A DNA stretch of 64,000 bases from Diplolepis rosae (Eukaryota > Arthropoda > Insecta > Hymenoptera > Diplolepididae): contig JAPYXD010000704.1 of the NCBI GenBank assembly GCA_030998225.1, positions 3,348,001 to 3,412,000 on the forward strand. The letters run 5' to 3'. This document shows positions 45,292-56,656 of this stretch, piece after piece (position 1 is the first letter of the stretch; each line of letters begins with the position of its first letter). Made by a program: the position numbers and the translations under genes. The notes below the pieces were generated by a model. That model made no database searches, was not told the origin of the DNA, and worked only from the letters and a program-made list of their open reading frames with translations.

Positions 45292-46444
45292 AAGGGTTTT
45301 ACAATAGGGACATAAAAATTTCGTATCTTTATATGAACGCACCCTTAAACTGTTTTAATGAACTGTCAATGTCAAAACGATAGTTAAAGTCAACATTTTT
45401 ATCATGGTAAAGTTCATGAACCAGCAATGTTAGGAAATTATTAAAAATTACTACCGAAATTCTGAGTCGGTGGTCGCAACTTGAAGAGCACTCACTCCAA
45501 TTTTCTGCCGTAATAATCGTCCCACCCGACAGGCTGTGCGTGCTATAGTGGATAAATTCGAGACCAAATTTACACTATTGGACGTTCCGGTGCCAAAAAG
45601 ACGTCGTATTGCTCGAAGCGAAGAAATAATCGCAGCCGTAAGTGCATCGATTCTAAATGAGCCAAATCAGTCGATTCCACGTCGTTTTCAAGAATTGGGC
45701 ATCGTTCAAACGACACTGTGGCGTACTATGCGAAAAGATCTTGGCCTACATGCTTTCAAGATTAAATTGACTCAAGAACTAAAGCCACTTGATCATTTGA
45801 AACGCCGAAACTTCTCCAATTGGGCTCTGGCAAAGCTTGAAGAAAATGAAAAATTTCATCGAAAAATCATTTTCAGCGATGAAGCTCATTTCTAGCTCAA
45901 TGGCTTTTTTATTAAGCAAAATATGCGTTATTGGTCAGCAACAAACCTAAATGTGCTTCTTGATACACCGTTGCATCCGCTAAAAGTGACTGTTTGGTGC
46001 GGTTTTCATGCCGCAGGTGTGATTGGGCCGTATTTTTTCGTGGATGAAAACGACCGTCATTTTACCGTCAATGGAGAGCACTATCGTGCTATATTGGAAG
46101 ATTATTTGTGGCCAGAATTGAATGAACTTGACATCAACGATATGTGGTTTCAACAAGACGGTGTCACTAGCCACACAGCACGCGTCACAATCGATTTATT
46201 GAAAGGAAAAATCGGTGAACGTGTTATCTCGAGAAATGGTCCGGTCAAATGGCCGCCTCGTTCATGCGATCTAACGCCATTGGATTTATCTTTATGGGGC
46301 AATCAAGTCATTGGTCTATGCCAACAAGCCTTTAGATGACCTCAAAGACAACATCCAACGCGAAATTGCCAACGTTCCGATCGAAATGTGTGCCAGAGTG
46401 GTGGAAAATTGGGTCCAAAGAATCGACCGCTGTAAACGGGCATC
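45292..46444 (+). mobile_element. Tc1/mariner-type element, third copy, 3' truncated
   Basis: The left end (AAGGGTTTTACAATAGGGAC, preceded by TA) matches the element at 15707-19007 in the other orientation. The right terminal repeat is absent: homology stops at GTAAACGGGCATCG, about 50 codons before the expected end. Confidence 0.88.
45404..46444 (+). pseudogene. Transposase of the third copy, with stops
   Basis: Closely related to the transposase split at 15813-16688 and 18680-18895 and colinear with it. It has stops near codon 10 and in the ALTPIF region, a stop directly after the first catalytic motif (FSDEAHF, stop), and a frameshift after LSLWG near 46300. Here the first Asp is kept while the other copy has His. 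It shows the empty site for the insertion in the nested copy. Confidence 0.9.
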
Positions 46445-47548
46445 GTTAAGATTATTTTTGTAAGCTTTTATTATCATTCTTCATAATAATTAATTTAAGA
46501 AAGTAATTATAACATTAAACGTCATGCGCTGCGCGAGATATGGAGAGATGGTAGGAGAGAGCACGTGACATTCCCAACACTCGGCATGTTCCCTACCGGG
46601 CGTTACGGGCCCACGCGAGTGGCTGGAATATTGTTCTTCTATCACGGTCCTACTCTCTCTCCAAGCGTCAGTAGCGCGCAGGAACGCGCTGCTGACCAAG
46701 CAGACTCTCTTGCGGAGAGTAGTCAGTTGATTCTCGCTACTTGTGACGTAGACGTCCGTCTCTAGTCCCCGTACGGCCACTGAGAATTAAGAAACCACAA
46801 AAACTGTCTCTGCACGCAGTCCCCGCACGATCTTCCGAACCAAGCCGTCGTCCGAGTATCGGACCAGTGTAAGCTTCTAGATTAAAGTTCAACCAGCAAA
46901 AAAAGTTCCAGTGAGTGAGTTATTTATCCCAACAAGTGTCTTTCCTTTTTTCATTTTCTCTTTCCCTGTGCCGCGTTCATCACCCACTCGCCCTCAATCT
47001 TCCGACGCCACGGTGGAACGACGATTCGTCGTCGTCGTCGAACCAGCCGACGGTCGAGAGAGGTGCTGCCCGCCGTTCAAATGGCTTGAGATTCCCTACC
47101 TCTTTTTATCACGCGATTTAACTCACTTAAGATGTCTTCTACCAGGTCATGGGCAGGAACCGCCCAGGAAAACGGGTAATTGTGCCGTAGTCCTTTAAAT
47201 GTACTTTCATTAAAAAAAAAAAGTTCAAAAATCTCTAATAGTTTTAGAAATCTTTGAAAAATCTCAGATAATATATCAAGAAATTGGCTAGAAAAACCAG
47301 CTAGTCTTTTAAAAGTGAACGAAAAAAATTATTCTGAGAAAACTAGCTGGAAAATGCAACTGCTAAATTGGCATGGTAAACGAGTTGGTAAAATCAGCTG
47401 GACTTCTTCGACTAGGGAGGTTGCTCATATTTTTTCAAGAAAGCTGACTTCATAAATTTCTAAATCTTATCAAATAACATTTTTTTTTACTATCTCATTT
47501 ACTTTTTGTATTCATGAAAAAATTTCGACGGAGTTTTTTATCTTGCAG
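46445..47548. other. GC-richer stretch with a possible 5' exon
   Basis: From 46520 to 47175 the base composition is clearly richer in GC than the surroundings, with a CGT trinucleotide run near 47025. A short frame from ATG at 47131 (MSSTRSWAGTAQENG) ends at a GTAATT donor, and a TTGCAG acceptor lies at 47549, so this may be the promoter and first exon of the transposase-like gene that follows, though the phases do not join cleanly. The ORFs at 46565-46765 and 46911-47198 are not supported. Confidence 0.4.
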
Positions 47549-49450
47549 AATGGATTTGGCAATTTCATCATGTCCAATTCTGAGGAGGAAACCAATAACG
47601 AAGAGAGACCTTTCAGTGAAAACGATGTTGACTTTTATCGTTCTCAATTCTGGAAGAAATTACAAAATGCACGTGGGAGCTACGTCCCAACGCACATCAA
47701 GAACATCCTTAAATTTATCTGCTTGGACACACCAGGAACGTTTGTTTCCATCAATGATGAACTACTCGATGAACTTGAGAAATTCGCAAGAAATGACATG
47801 AAAAACTTTATTGAAGAAGACCGTCCAATTATGAAAACTTACTACGTCTACTACCATCGAAAACCAGAAAAATTCAAATTCGTCGCTGGGGAGAGAACTC
47901 TCAAAGATATTTGGTAGAATATGTAAAACACGAAAATCCGCAGCATTGGAGTTGTTTAGATCCGGTAGAGGGCAGCGTTGAAGATCTGAATAAGAGACAA
48001 ACAGAGAAAATTGATTAGAAAAAAGCAGAAAAAGACCTCCGTACTCTTGTTGCAAAAAAAATTGAAGTTTTATTAGAAAATTTGATAACTGATGCAGCAG
48101 ATTTGTTGAAAAGAAACCTCGACGTCACAGTGAAAACTAATGGAACGCAATGCTTGGCCAAAATAACCTGCCCGGTATGCCACGTAGCAAAGCTTAAAAA
48201 AGCAATCATTCGAATGACCAAAACCATAAGCACCAGAGTATCGTGGAAAGCCTCGAATTTCGCGCGTCACTTGCAACGGCATTCTATTTCGGGATCCAAA
48301 CCGAAGAAACAAAAAAATCAAAGGGCAGCTTTGGTCGAGTCAACGCAGCAAATACCCCGGCTTCTGCGAATGATTCTGCACAATGGACTCAATCACAGCA
48401 AACTTCACGACATCGAGCTGTCAATGAACGTAACGGAATAACGCAAATGGATAAAAAGAATGACAGGAATACGATGTCAGCAAGTACGAGTACCCAAGAT
48501 CTACTACACATGGATATGGGGCCAACAACGACTTTGGGAGAAGTCATCAACGTCCTTTCAAGTTTGCAAGATTTCTCGGGAATATAATGAGTCGGGTTTG
48601 CTCTCGGACTAGCGATCTCGACACTACGACTTCCACTGAAGTGACAGTCCGATCTTCCGATATGAGAACACCAGTTAAACTTATTAATGGCAACCTAGAT
48701 TTTGATTCGAACACGTATGTAAATGTACCAAATAAGGCCAAATCGACTTTTTTATCGCTCCTCGTTGAAAGTCATAATTATAATATAAATTTTAAAAGAC
48801 AAGGATTCAGATACGATGAAATTTTGAAGCTCATAGCAGCTTACATATACATTGTAGGTGGTCGCATTATATACGAAACTCTAGCCAAGAACTTATTTCT
48901 ACCATCCATAACCACGCCTGAACGAATTATATCGTCCCACTCGCAGTCTCTATTCGAGTGTATCATGCGTTGTAAAGACCTGAAAGAATTTTTAAAAACC
49001 AGAAATCTTCCTCTTGTAGTTTGGTTAAGCGTGGATGCGACTAGTTTAACTGGTATAATTCAGTACGACCAGAATACAAATCAAATTGTCGGTTTCGTAG
49101 TGCCATTGGATAAGCAGGGAACGCCAATTCCATTCTCTTTTCCGGTCACGTCTGCTTGTGTAATTGAAAAATATTTTCAGGATGAAAAGGTAGCATCTTC
49201 CTTATATACCATAATAGCTCAACCTTTACAAAATGACGCCCCCTATTTTTGTCTCTGTTTTTACGGCACCGATAATAAATTCACTGCTGAACACGTGCTT
49301 GGAAGATGGGATTGCACAGTCCATGAATTAAAAAAATATGGCAAAACAGTAGCCGGTATCTCATCTGACGGGGATTCCCGAATACTCAAAGTCATGCGCA
49401 TAAAAAGCTTGAATATGTACCAGGAAGCGAAGGAACTGCAGCTTACTTGA
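47549..49450 (+). pseudogene. Broken DDE-type transposase with BED-like finger, superfamily unassigned
   Basis: Four overlapping frames (47549-47917, 48020-48330, 48320-48587, 48587-49450) appear to be one ancestral protein of over 600 residues. The N-terminal part is acidic and begins MSNSEEETNNEERPFSEND. In the middle TCPVCHVAKLKKAI is followed by SWKASNFARHLQRHS, a CxxC...HxxxH layout as in BED fingers. The last part has VVWLSVDATSLTGIIQYD, with a candidate catalytic Asp at the start of an RNase H-like fold, then FYGTDNKFTAEHVLGRW and GISSDGDSRILKVM with a second candidate Asp. I know similar uncharacterised proteins from other invertebrates but cannot name the superfamily. Homology appears to end near 49395. 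Confidence 0.65.
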
Positions 49451-49455
49451 AAGTT

Positions 49456-49788
49456 ATGTATTTCATTATCCAATCATACCTTTCAGTAGCTCTCACATTT
49501 GTATTAGGATTTGCATACCCTTCAGGTAAAACTTGGAAATCAATAGAATTTTCAGGAAACTTTGCAAGGATACCTGGTAACAAGAGAGAAATCGGTGTTT
49601 TATGCCAATGGTTTGACATAGACAGGAATGGTTATCTTAATATAATTAGTGGTTTAAAGCATGGATGTGTCGATATTGATAATTACCGACTCTCTGTACC
49701 TCAGCCTCTTCAGTACAACGGATATTATTACATCAGATATGATTTCTTGACTGAAATTTGGAACAAAGTATTCATAGAGATTCGTTAA
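49456..49788 (+). CDS. Small ORF with predicted signal peptide, unknown
   Basis: From ATG at 49456 the frame codes for 110 residues. The first 20 (MYFIIQSYLSVALTFVLGFA) are a good signal peptide with likely cleavage before YPSG. The rest has two cysteines, many aromatic residues and the segment WFDIDRNGYLNIISGLKHG. I recognise no family. It overlaps the end of the preceding transposase-like frame by a few bases only in the alternative start at 49447. It may be a real secreted protein, an exon of something larger, or chance. Confidence 0.4.
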   Translation: MYFIIQSYLSVALTFVLGFAYPSGKTWKSIEFSGNFARIPGNKREIGVLCQWFDIDRNGYLNIISGLKHGCVDIDNYRLSVPQPLQYNGYYYIRYDFLTEIWNKVFIEIR

Positions 49789-50354
49789 TAAGCTTTTTTG
49801 ACATATCTATGAAGTATTAAAAATTTTTTTTCAGGCATGTTATTGCTCTGGTTTAGTGCCTGCCGAGACAAGTGCCTTCCTCTAGTTTAGTACTTTCTTG
49901 ACTAGACTTCAGTCCTAATAGCCTGTACATTGTTATAATCTGTACGAAGGAAAATCTATTTTATTTTTCGTTAGAAAGATTCTAATTAGAGTCTAATTAT
50001 CTTTAATGCGCTCGCATATGATACGAGGATGAATTTCTCTTTTTTTTGTGTAGTTCTGTAATTGTTAATTCATGTTGGAAACTCTGATCTTCAAAGAGAG
50101 CAAATAAGTTTTAGTGAAGCGATATTTTTGGAATTTTTTGAAACACTTAAAAACAAAGAATTTATTCCTTTTACCTAATTGGGCTGTTTTATATGTAATA
50201 CAAAAAAATACTGAGGAAAACAAATACCGAGATATTTTTATACAAGACGAGAATAAGAATGTTTTCGATAGAACTCTAGTATTACTTTTTAGAACAAAAT
50301 AGTCAATATGTTAGAACTTAAGTTCTATGTGTAATATTGTATTCAATAAGTACG
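49789..50354. other. Stretch with no recognised gene
   Basis: AT-rich; a 62-codon ORF at 50114-50302 shows no recognised motif. The left LTR begins somewhere near 50355. Confidence 0.4.
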
Positions 50355-50975
50355 TTTCCTTTTTTTTTAATTTTATTTAATTTTGAATTAAGCCAATTGC
50401 TCAATTTAACCGTCGTGGTGAATCAAGGGTCACGGGAGAAGAAATATGAATTGTCATTTACATAGAGCGAAAATATATATGGCTAACTAATTGTTATCTT
50501 TAAATTTGGCCAATTACACTAAAAATAAAACCCGCAATTATTTTGAATTGATGACTCGATACAAACCATCCGTGAAATTTAAAACAGCTTGACTCGATAT
50601 AATCTAACCGCGAGATTAAAAATAAATGCCTAAAAATACGGTTCGATTTCCTCGGTGATTTAACGCCGAAATATTAATATGCTGGCTCGATATAATTCAA
50701 TATTCTATATTCCACTCTTTGGCTCGATATAATTCAATATTCGAAATTTCCTTTAACTAATGATTGCCACAAGCAGGCAGGAGTTCCAAGCTATTTACTC
50801 GTGAATAATACTCGCGAGTGAAGGTGCTTAAAGACCCCCCTGAGTGGTTGAGAGCACCAGACTCAGACAAGGGCAGGACAGGAATGCTTTTTCTCGGCCC
50901 AGCAATCAAAATTTAAATCGAAGGTAACTTTCTCTGTTACTTGCGATCTTCCGTTGACCCTGCGGTCTGCTGCAA
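50355..50975 (-). repeat. 3' LTR of the retroelement
   Basis: Shares AATTTAACCGTCGTGGTGAA and many further blocks with 58507-59133 up to GATTGCCACAAGCAGGC at about 50777, and probably goes on to the purine tract near 50975. It lacks about 190 bp present in the other LTR (58643-58834). The outer boundary is not sharp. Confidence 0.7.
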
Positions 50976-50998
50976 CGTTTCCACTCTCTTCTTATTGG

Positions 50999-51732
50999 CT
51001 ATTCTTGTGTCGGCGACCATTCCCGGAACTTTTCTAACCAGGCTTCTTCTTCTTCTTCTTCTTCTTCTTCTCCGTTACGTGATAAATGATTTGTTTCTTT
51101 GAGGATCGTTATTTCCGGTTCCTCATTGGTTTCTATCACCATGTCTTCCGTTCCCACGCACTTCCGATGAGTTTTGATTCTTTCAGTATTTACCTCTGAG
51201 ACTTTCATGTCCGGCTTCCTGGGTTGCTTCCTCTTGGGGTTAGTTAGTATTCTCGGGCGAGCGTTAATTTCCTTCATCGTTTTATATTCCATAATCACTG
51301 ATGTTATAATTCCTCCTTGTCCTCCGCATTGTCTATACACGTTGCGACGTGTATCTTTTATTTCGACTTGAGTCGCGATTTCCGGCATGATTTCTCTGTT
51401 CACTTTCGTTCTGCTCGAATTATACTTTTCCGACGCTTCGGAGAAAACTGACGCTTTCAGGCTTTCACGCTTTTACTTTTTTCCCTTTTTTACTTTCGTG
51501 GCGCTTATGCTGATGATTCATTCCTGCCTTTACCCCTTCCTTGACTCATTACCCCCACTCCTGAGTGGTGGTCCGTCCGGTATGGTTTCAGGTCTACCGC
51601 ATGGAATTGTCCCCTTTCGCGTTCAGTCTCGGTGTTGCTGAGGTTGCACGTGTTGCGTTCGACGCTCCTCTTTACCTTATTGGCAGACTGCAGAAAGGCA
51701 GAGGGGATAAACAAAATGATCGAGGCGTTCAT
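50999..51732 (-). pseudogene. Region between integrase and 3' LTR, ORF remnants
   Basis: Two minus-strand frames (51732-51505 and 51403-50999) lie where some gypsy elements carry env or a 3' accessory ORF. The second is highly charged with a polyglutamate run and shows no signal peptide, membrane segment or other env feature. They may be the C-terminal extension of pol. Function unknown. Confidence 0.4.
51043..51071. repeat. (CTT)n microsatellite
   Basis: Nine or so CTT triplets, read as a glutamate run in the minus-strand ORF 50999-51403 downstream of integrase. Confidence 0.85.
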
Positions 51733-51824
51733 GGTGGTGAAAATGCTAAAAGGCGTCGTAGAAGCGTAGCATAGTCTGCATAGTAGACTGTTGTAAATAT
51801 TGAATATTATTGTTTATTTCTACA

Positions 51825-52479
51825 ATGGTTAGTAGTTGTTGTGTATTTAATTGTAAAAATACACACGAAAATAGTACGTGTGAATTTTACAAATTCCCTA
51901 GACATGCTTACAAAAAAAATCAAAAGGAAAAGTGGATTGCTGCTGTACAGCGAGTTCAGTAAGATACCATAACCAAACTTTTAGTCAGCGGCAATGCCTT
52001 CAATACAATACTTGTGTATTTACATTTAGACGTTTTTTTCTAGCCCGAATGGATCTAAATGGATTTTAAAACCACATCATGTTATATGCAGTGAGCATTT
52101 CGTCGGGTATAAAAAATCAGATTGTTATTTAAGCCCTAGCTACATTCCAACTGTATTCTCTTCTGAAGGTCGAGATGAAGTTAATGAAAAGCGCGTACTT
52201 AACAGGTATAAATAGATGATTTGAGTGTATTGCTAATGTAATATATTGTTTATTATAAAAAAATTATTTATTTTTAGACACAAGCGATTTTTAAAACGGA
52301 GAATGTCAAACCAAATAACGAAAAATTTGAAAAAGGCTTGTGTTGTTTTGGAGCAACATCAAGTTAATTACTCAAATTTTAAAAACAAAAGTTTATATAT
52401 TTTGGACACAAACATGGAAAAACTCGACCAAATTGTTCACATGAACTTGATACTTTCCTTAAGTATCACTTGCTCTTGA
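51825..52479 (+). CDS. THAP-domain protein, 3 exons, intact
   Basis: Exons 51825-51958, 52044-52205 and 52278-52479 join in phase (introns with GTAAGA...TTCTAG and GTATAA...TTTTAG) to 166 codons including the stop. THAP domains are C2CH zinc fingers that bind DNA. The signature is complete: Cys pair in SSCCVFNCK, FYKFP with the invariant Pro, EKWIAAV with the invariant Trp, VICSEHF with C-x2-H, and SYIPTVF as the AVPTF box, all within about 90 residues. The C-terminal 65 residues are rich in Lys, Asn and Leu and may form a short helix; no transposase domain follows. The gene lies inside the retroelement, opposite in orientation to pol. It could be a host-type gene, a captured piece, or the first gene of a younger transposon. 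Confidence 0.78.
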
Positions 52480-52533
52480 TTATACAATTTCAAGAAGAAT
52501 AAATAATTGAACATTTTAAAACTTTTACTCACA

Positions 52534-53090
52534 ATTAACTTCGTAGAGTATGGTGTCGAAGATACTGATGCTTGTCTAATTATATTAGCAGAGATTGTAT
52601 AATAATTTACATCAATTTTATGCTTTTCTTGCACAAATCGAGCATGTCCAGCTTCTACTAGAGCTTTACCTTTCGACATTGTTTCAGGTTGGAACTGAAT
52701 TTTATGAGATATTTTTTGAAACCCAGTTTTAATTATAACATTCGTAATTCATCTAAAAGAGAAAAGGTTTCATTCATATTACATTTTTTCAAATCAAGTT
52801 TTCATATGAAATGACAGATTAAGAATTATAAAACTATGAAAACATTAATATATTTTGCAATTTTTCATTTTATAAGTATATACTTATTACTTAGTCTAAT
52901 ATTTACATTTTAATAACCTAAAATGACGCAGTGAAAATTAATAGTTACACTAGAAAATTTTACTTACTTTCAGTTTCCTATTCCCCACGTATTTAAAAAC
53001 ATTATTATTCTCTTTTTCAAACTTATTACTTTTATTTATACGAGCTTTTATTAAAAATCTCATAAAAGCTGAACCTTTATCAATGTTATT
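52534..53090 (-). pseudogene. Exons of a SWIM/YqaJ-type transposon protein, partial
   Basis: Exon 52694-52534 has a TTCAG acceptor and a GTGAGT donor, and reads FQPETMSKGKALVEAGHARF. It resembles the region before the SWIM finger in large insect transposon-like proteins that end in a YqaJ nuclease such as 32797-33367. A phase-compatible upstream exon ends with VGNRKLK at a GTAAGT donor at 52967. No further exon was found downstream, where the THAP gene lies in the opposite direction. Confidence 0.45.
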
Positions 53091-54071
53091 CTTCCGACGC
53101 TTTCGAACGCTTTCACCGAGAGCGGCGCTACCTGTATTTCTGCAGTCGGCCAATAGAGTACTTCGTAGAGAGCAAGGAATTTTGCTACCTTACCGGCTGC
53201 TGCATTGGCGGCGTTGCAGGCTTTTACCAGCACGAGGTCACCAGGTTGAAAGGCAAGTCCGATTTTGTCTTTGTTTATTCTTGCATTCCTTTTTTCTCCT
53301 TTTTTGTTAATTTTTTCTCTAATCATTCAAATAAGTTCCGTTCTGATGTTTTGATTTCTATTGGTTCTTATTTGTGGAATCCATTTCTCCTAGATTCTAT
53401 AAGGTTTTTTTCCTAATAATTCTTCGTGTGGAGTGATTTCTATTGGGTCACGGTATGATTCGTTGAAAATAGTTTCAATTTCATCGATCCGGTTATACCA
53501 TGAATCGTGTTTATTTTCTGGTAAGAAAGTTCTGAAACACCTCGCTAGCTCGTGATTTACCCTTTCAACCATGTTCGCTTGTGGATGTCGTATTGAGGTT
53601 AGAATCATTTTTATGTCTCTTTCTCTCAATGCTTCCTTCCATTTTTTGCTCGTAAATTGTGTACCTCGATCTAACAGTACTTTTTGTGGTTTTCCTATGT
53701 CATTGATGAATTTATCGATTTTTTTATCCTTGCTTCACAAGTGGCCCTTTTTAGTGGGTATAGTTTAGTATATTTCGTAAATGTATCTATCACCACTAAA
53801 TATACTCATACCCATATTTTGTTTCTACCAGGGGTCCAAAAAAATCAATGGATGGCAACTCTAATGGTTCTTCTGGTTGTACCGACTCCTGGATGATGAA
53901 GGCTGACTTAGTCGGGATTTTATTTCGTTGGCATGAGTCACACGTACTCAGTGTCTGTCTGATTATCCTAGCTAAGCGTGGATAGTAGAAGTCTTTTCTG
54001 ATGATTCTGTTATTTTTATCCGCTCCGGTGTGTCCATAAGCTGTGTAACATTCCCAAATTAGCGTCTTCAA
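53090..54071 (-). pseudogene. Retroelement integrase, fragmented
   Basis: Three minus-strand frames. The first (54071-53796) has the zinc-binding module (CYTAYGHTGADKN, CDSCQRNK) and the start of the catalytic core (SIDFFGPL, first Asp). The second (53629-53390) has the late core (HPQANMVERVNHELARCF, with the catalytic Glu). The third carries the C-terminal domain (FQPGDLVLVK). Frames are shifted between them and the middle is damaged near 53650-53790. Confidence 0.85.
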
Positions 54072-54092
54072 TGTTTTAATTGGTAAGTATAT

Positions 54093-55788
54093 TCAATTCG
54101 TCTCTGGCGTTTTTTGATATAATATTTCTTTGTTTATTACAAAACGAGAGTTGTGTTCTTTGCTTTTTTTGAGTGTTTGGACAATTCTGTGGATTTGTGT
54201 GTCTTCTCTCTGGAGTTGTCGTATGTTTTGTAGATCATCTCCCAGCTCCCTTGAGCATTCGCATTTAAGTACATTTATAGTGATTTGCGTTATATCCTTT
54301 TCCTTCTCCCAGTCTTTTCCTGGATGTTGTCTTCTGAGCAGATCTGCAACGATATTCTCTTTCCTTGGGCAGTGCTCCATTGTGATATTGTAGTCCTGTA
54401 TAGCAAGTATTCATCGTGTTAGCCGTGTATTCGTAAATTTACATGTTCGTAAGAAAGTCAGTGGCATGTAGTGTGTCCTATTAATTATGTAAGCTCCTTG
54501 TAGGTAAGTTCCAAATTTTTGTAGTGCCCACACAATCGCCAAACGTTCTTTTTCCGTGGTAAAATATGATAGTTCTGGTCTTTTTAGTGTTCTGAGGCTA
54601 GTGTAATAATTTCTTTTTCACTTCTATCATTTTTTTGACACAGTATTGCGCCTAAGGCATAGTTACTTGCATCAGTTTCCAGGTAGTATGATTTTCTTGG
54701 ATTTGGAAAATATAAAGTGATCGTTTTACAGAAAAGCTGCTTGACCCTGTTAAAACTTCTCTGCATGTTCTCGTCCCATTTTCAGGGTACTCCTCTTTTT
54801 ATTAAATTTAGTAGAGGCACTGTTTTTTCAGCGTGTCTGCTACTGAATTTTGAGTAAAAATTTACCAAATCTAGGAATCCTCTCAGTTGCTTGACATTTT
54901 TAGGCGCTGGAAAGTCCATGATTCCTTGAACTTTTTCTTGGTCTGGTTCAATCCCCTCAGTGGTTAGGATGAATCCTAGAAACTTTGCTTCTTTTTTAAA
55001 AAAGTTCAATTTCCTTAAATTCCGGGTTAAATTGTGTTTCTCCAGACGTGTGAGGAGTTCTTCCAAATGTTCCAAGTGTTGTTTCGCTGATTCCGATGTT
55101 GTGAGAGTATCATCGACGAATAAAATTATGTGATTGTCGTGTCGAGGCTTGACATAACTTTAATCCCGTTGCATTTCTGAAAGCGAATCTCAGCAGGTTC
55201 TGGGCATTCCCAGTCTTCCAGGAGAATGTCATTTAACTTCCTAGCATCTAGACATAATCGTACAGTTCCATCTTTCTTGATTAGTGGTACAATAGGGTTG
55301 ATGTAAGGGCTGCTGGAACGTTAAATGATTCCCCTGTCTAACATTTTCTTTATCTCCTCGTCAACTTTTTCACGCTAGGCCATGGGTATAGGATAGCTTC
55401 GTCCAATAAAGGGTTGGATTTACTTCACTTGTAAGTGGTGTTTATATGACGTCAGTCTGCCAGGTTCCTTCCTAAATACTGCTTTATGCTTCCATGGAAT
55501 CCTCTCAAGTTGCTGTCTTCTTTCTTCATTCATGGTGCTGCTTTCTTCTACCTTCGACCTAATTTCTTCTCTTTTTACTTCTATATCATCTTTTATATTT
55601 CTTATGGAATTTCTTGTTTGTTTTTCTTTTCCAGGTGGTGCTGTGGTCTCTTCATTTACAATTCTGATAGATGGCTTCCTTTCCAGATGAGTGAAGGATA
55701 TAGTTTTACTATCCAGATATATACAGCTTTTAAGTTCATCGAGCAGATCAATTCCTATGATGCAAGGTCTTAATAATTTGGGCACCAC
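54093..55788 (-). pseudogene. Retroelement reverse transcriptase and RNase H, fragmented
   Basis: The linker from protease to RT is open at 55788-55420. The RT core runs to 54782; its polymerase motif FVDD is at about 55110-55121, and GFILTTEGIEPDQEKV follows in the thumb region. RNase H follows with YLETDASNYALGAIL at about 54660, and a further block (MEHCPRKENIVADLLRR) before integrase. At least four frame disruptions. Not capable of making a working polyprotein. Confidence 0.87.
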
Positions 55789-55810
55789 TAAGAAGACTAC
55801 ATGGACTATA

Positions 55811-56656
55811 CACAGTGTGTCCCAAAACTAACTGAACTTTTTGGATGTAGAATAAGATACACATTATATTATCTTTGAAAGTTATTATTTATTCAAAATA
55901 GGTTCCATTAGACTCTATACAACGTTTGGAACGATCAACCAATTTATCCATAGACTTTTTAAACTCGGTTTTTGGGATGTTCTTTAGCACCTGTGTCACA
56001 GCTGATTGAATGGTTGGAACGTCATCGTAAAAAGCTCCTTTAATTGCAGTTTTTAGTTATAGGAACAGAAAATAGTCACACGGTGATAGATCAGGCAAAT
56101 ACGGAGGGTAGTCCATGACACAAATCTGTTTTTTCATAAAAAATTCGTTGACTTTTTTGGTCTTGTGAAGTGGTTCATTTAACTGATGTGGAACAAAACG
56201 TGCAAAGATCTTTCTTTTACCCAAATCTTCAGTTAATATTGTGTAGATTGTACAGTAAGATAAATTTAATTCTTCTGCCAGCATTCTGACAGTGAAATTT
56301 GCATCGATAGCGATTATTTCACGTACTTTTTCCACTAACTGAGCACGATTTGATGCTTCTGGTTGAGTACGAACTTGAGTACGACTCATACAATCATCAC
56401 CATAAACTTTTTTCATCAATTCGTATGTCTCAGCGAATTTTTTTTCAATTTTAACACAAAATTTTATATTTGCTCTTCGTTCCATTTTTGTTTTGTAACA
56501 TTAGCACACCTCTTCCTTTATTGAAATGGCTGTAAATTTCACATCTGTCATCCGATTTACATGAATTTAGGTGCGTTTGAAAGAGGATGAATGAATGAAT
56601 GTATGCATGTTGTATGATTTAAATATAAAGTTCGGTTATTTTTGGGACACACTGTG
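55811..56656 (-). mobile_element. Internally deleted mariner in the retroelement
   Basis: Ends CACAGTGTGTCCCAAAA and the exact or near complement, flanked by TA. Inserted between protease and RT. 846 bp against about 1.3 kb for a full copy. Confidence 0.92.
56057..56485 (-). pseudogene. mariner transposase with central deletion
   Basis: An open frame of 142 codons starts MERRANIKFCVKIEKKFAET, runs through the helix-turn-helix (LNLSYCTIYTILTEDLGKRK) and jumps after VNEFFMKKQICVMD to YPPYLPDLSPCDYFLF, the third-Asp motif. The first and second Asp were deleted without loss of frame. Downstream similarity continues to the normal C-terminus in a shifted frame near 55860. Confidence 0.88.

Noticed and set aside
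45980..46174. Minus-strand 64-codon ORF, also seen at 16128-16367 on the + strand
   Set aside because: Antisense shadow of the transposase catalytic region in both copies; its recurrence follows from the element being repeated.
46911..47198. 95-codon ORF in the GC-richer stretch
   Set aside because: Low-complexity run from a CGT repeat, overlapping an alternative frame of similar length, no motif.
50999..51403. Envelope gene of the retroelement
   Set aside because: The position would fit, but no signal peptide, membrane segment or cysteine pattern is present and the frame is dominated by a glutamate run.
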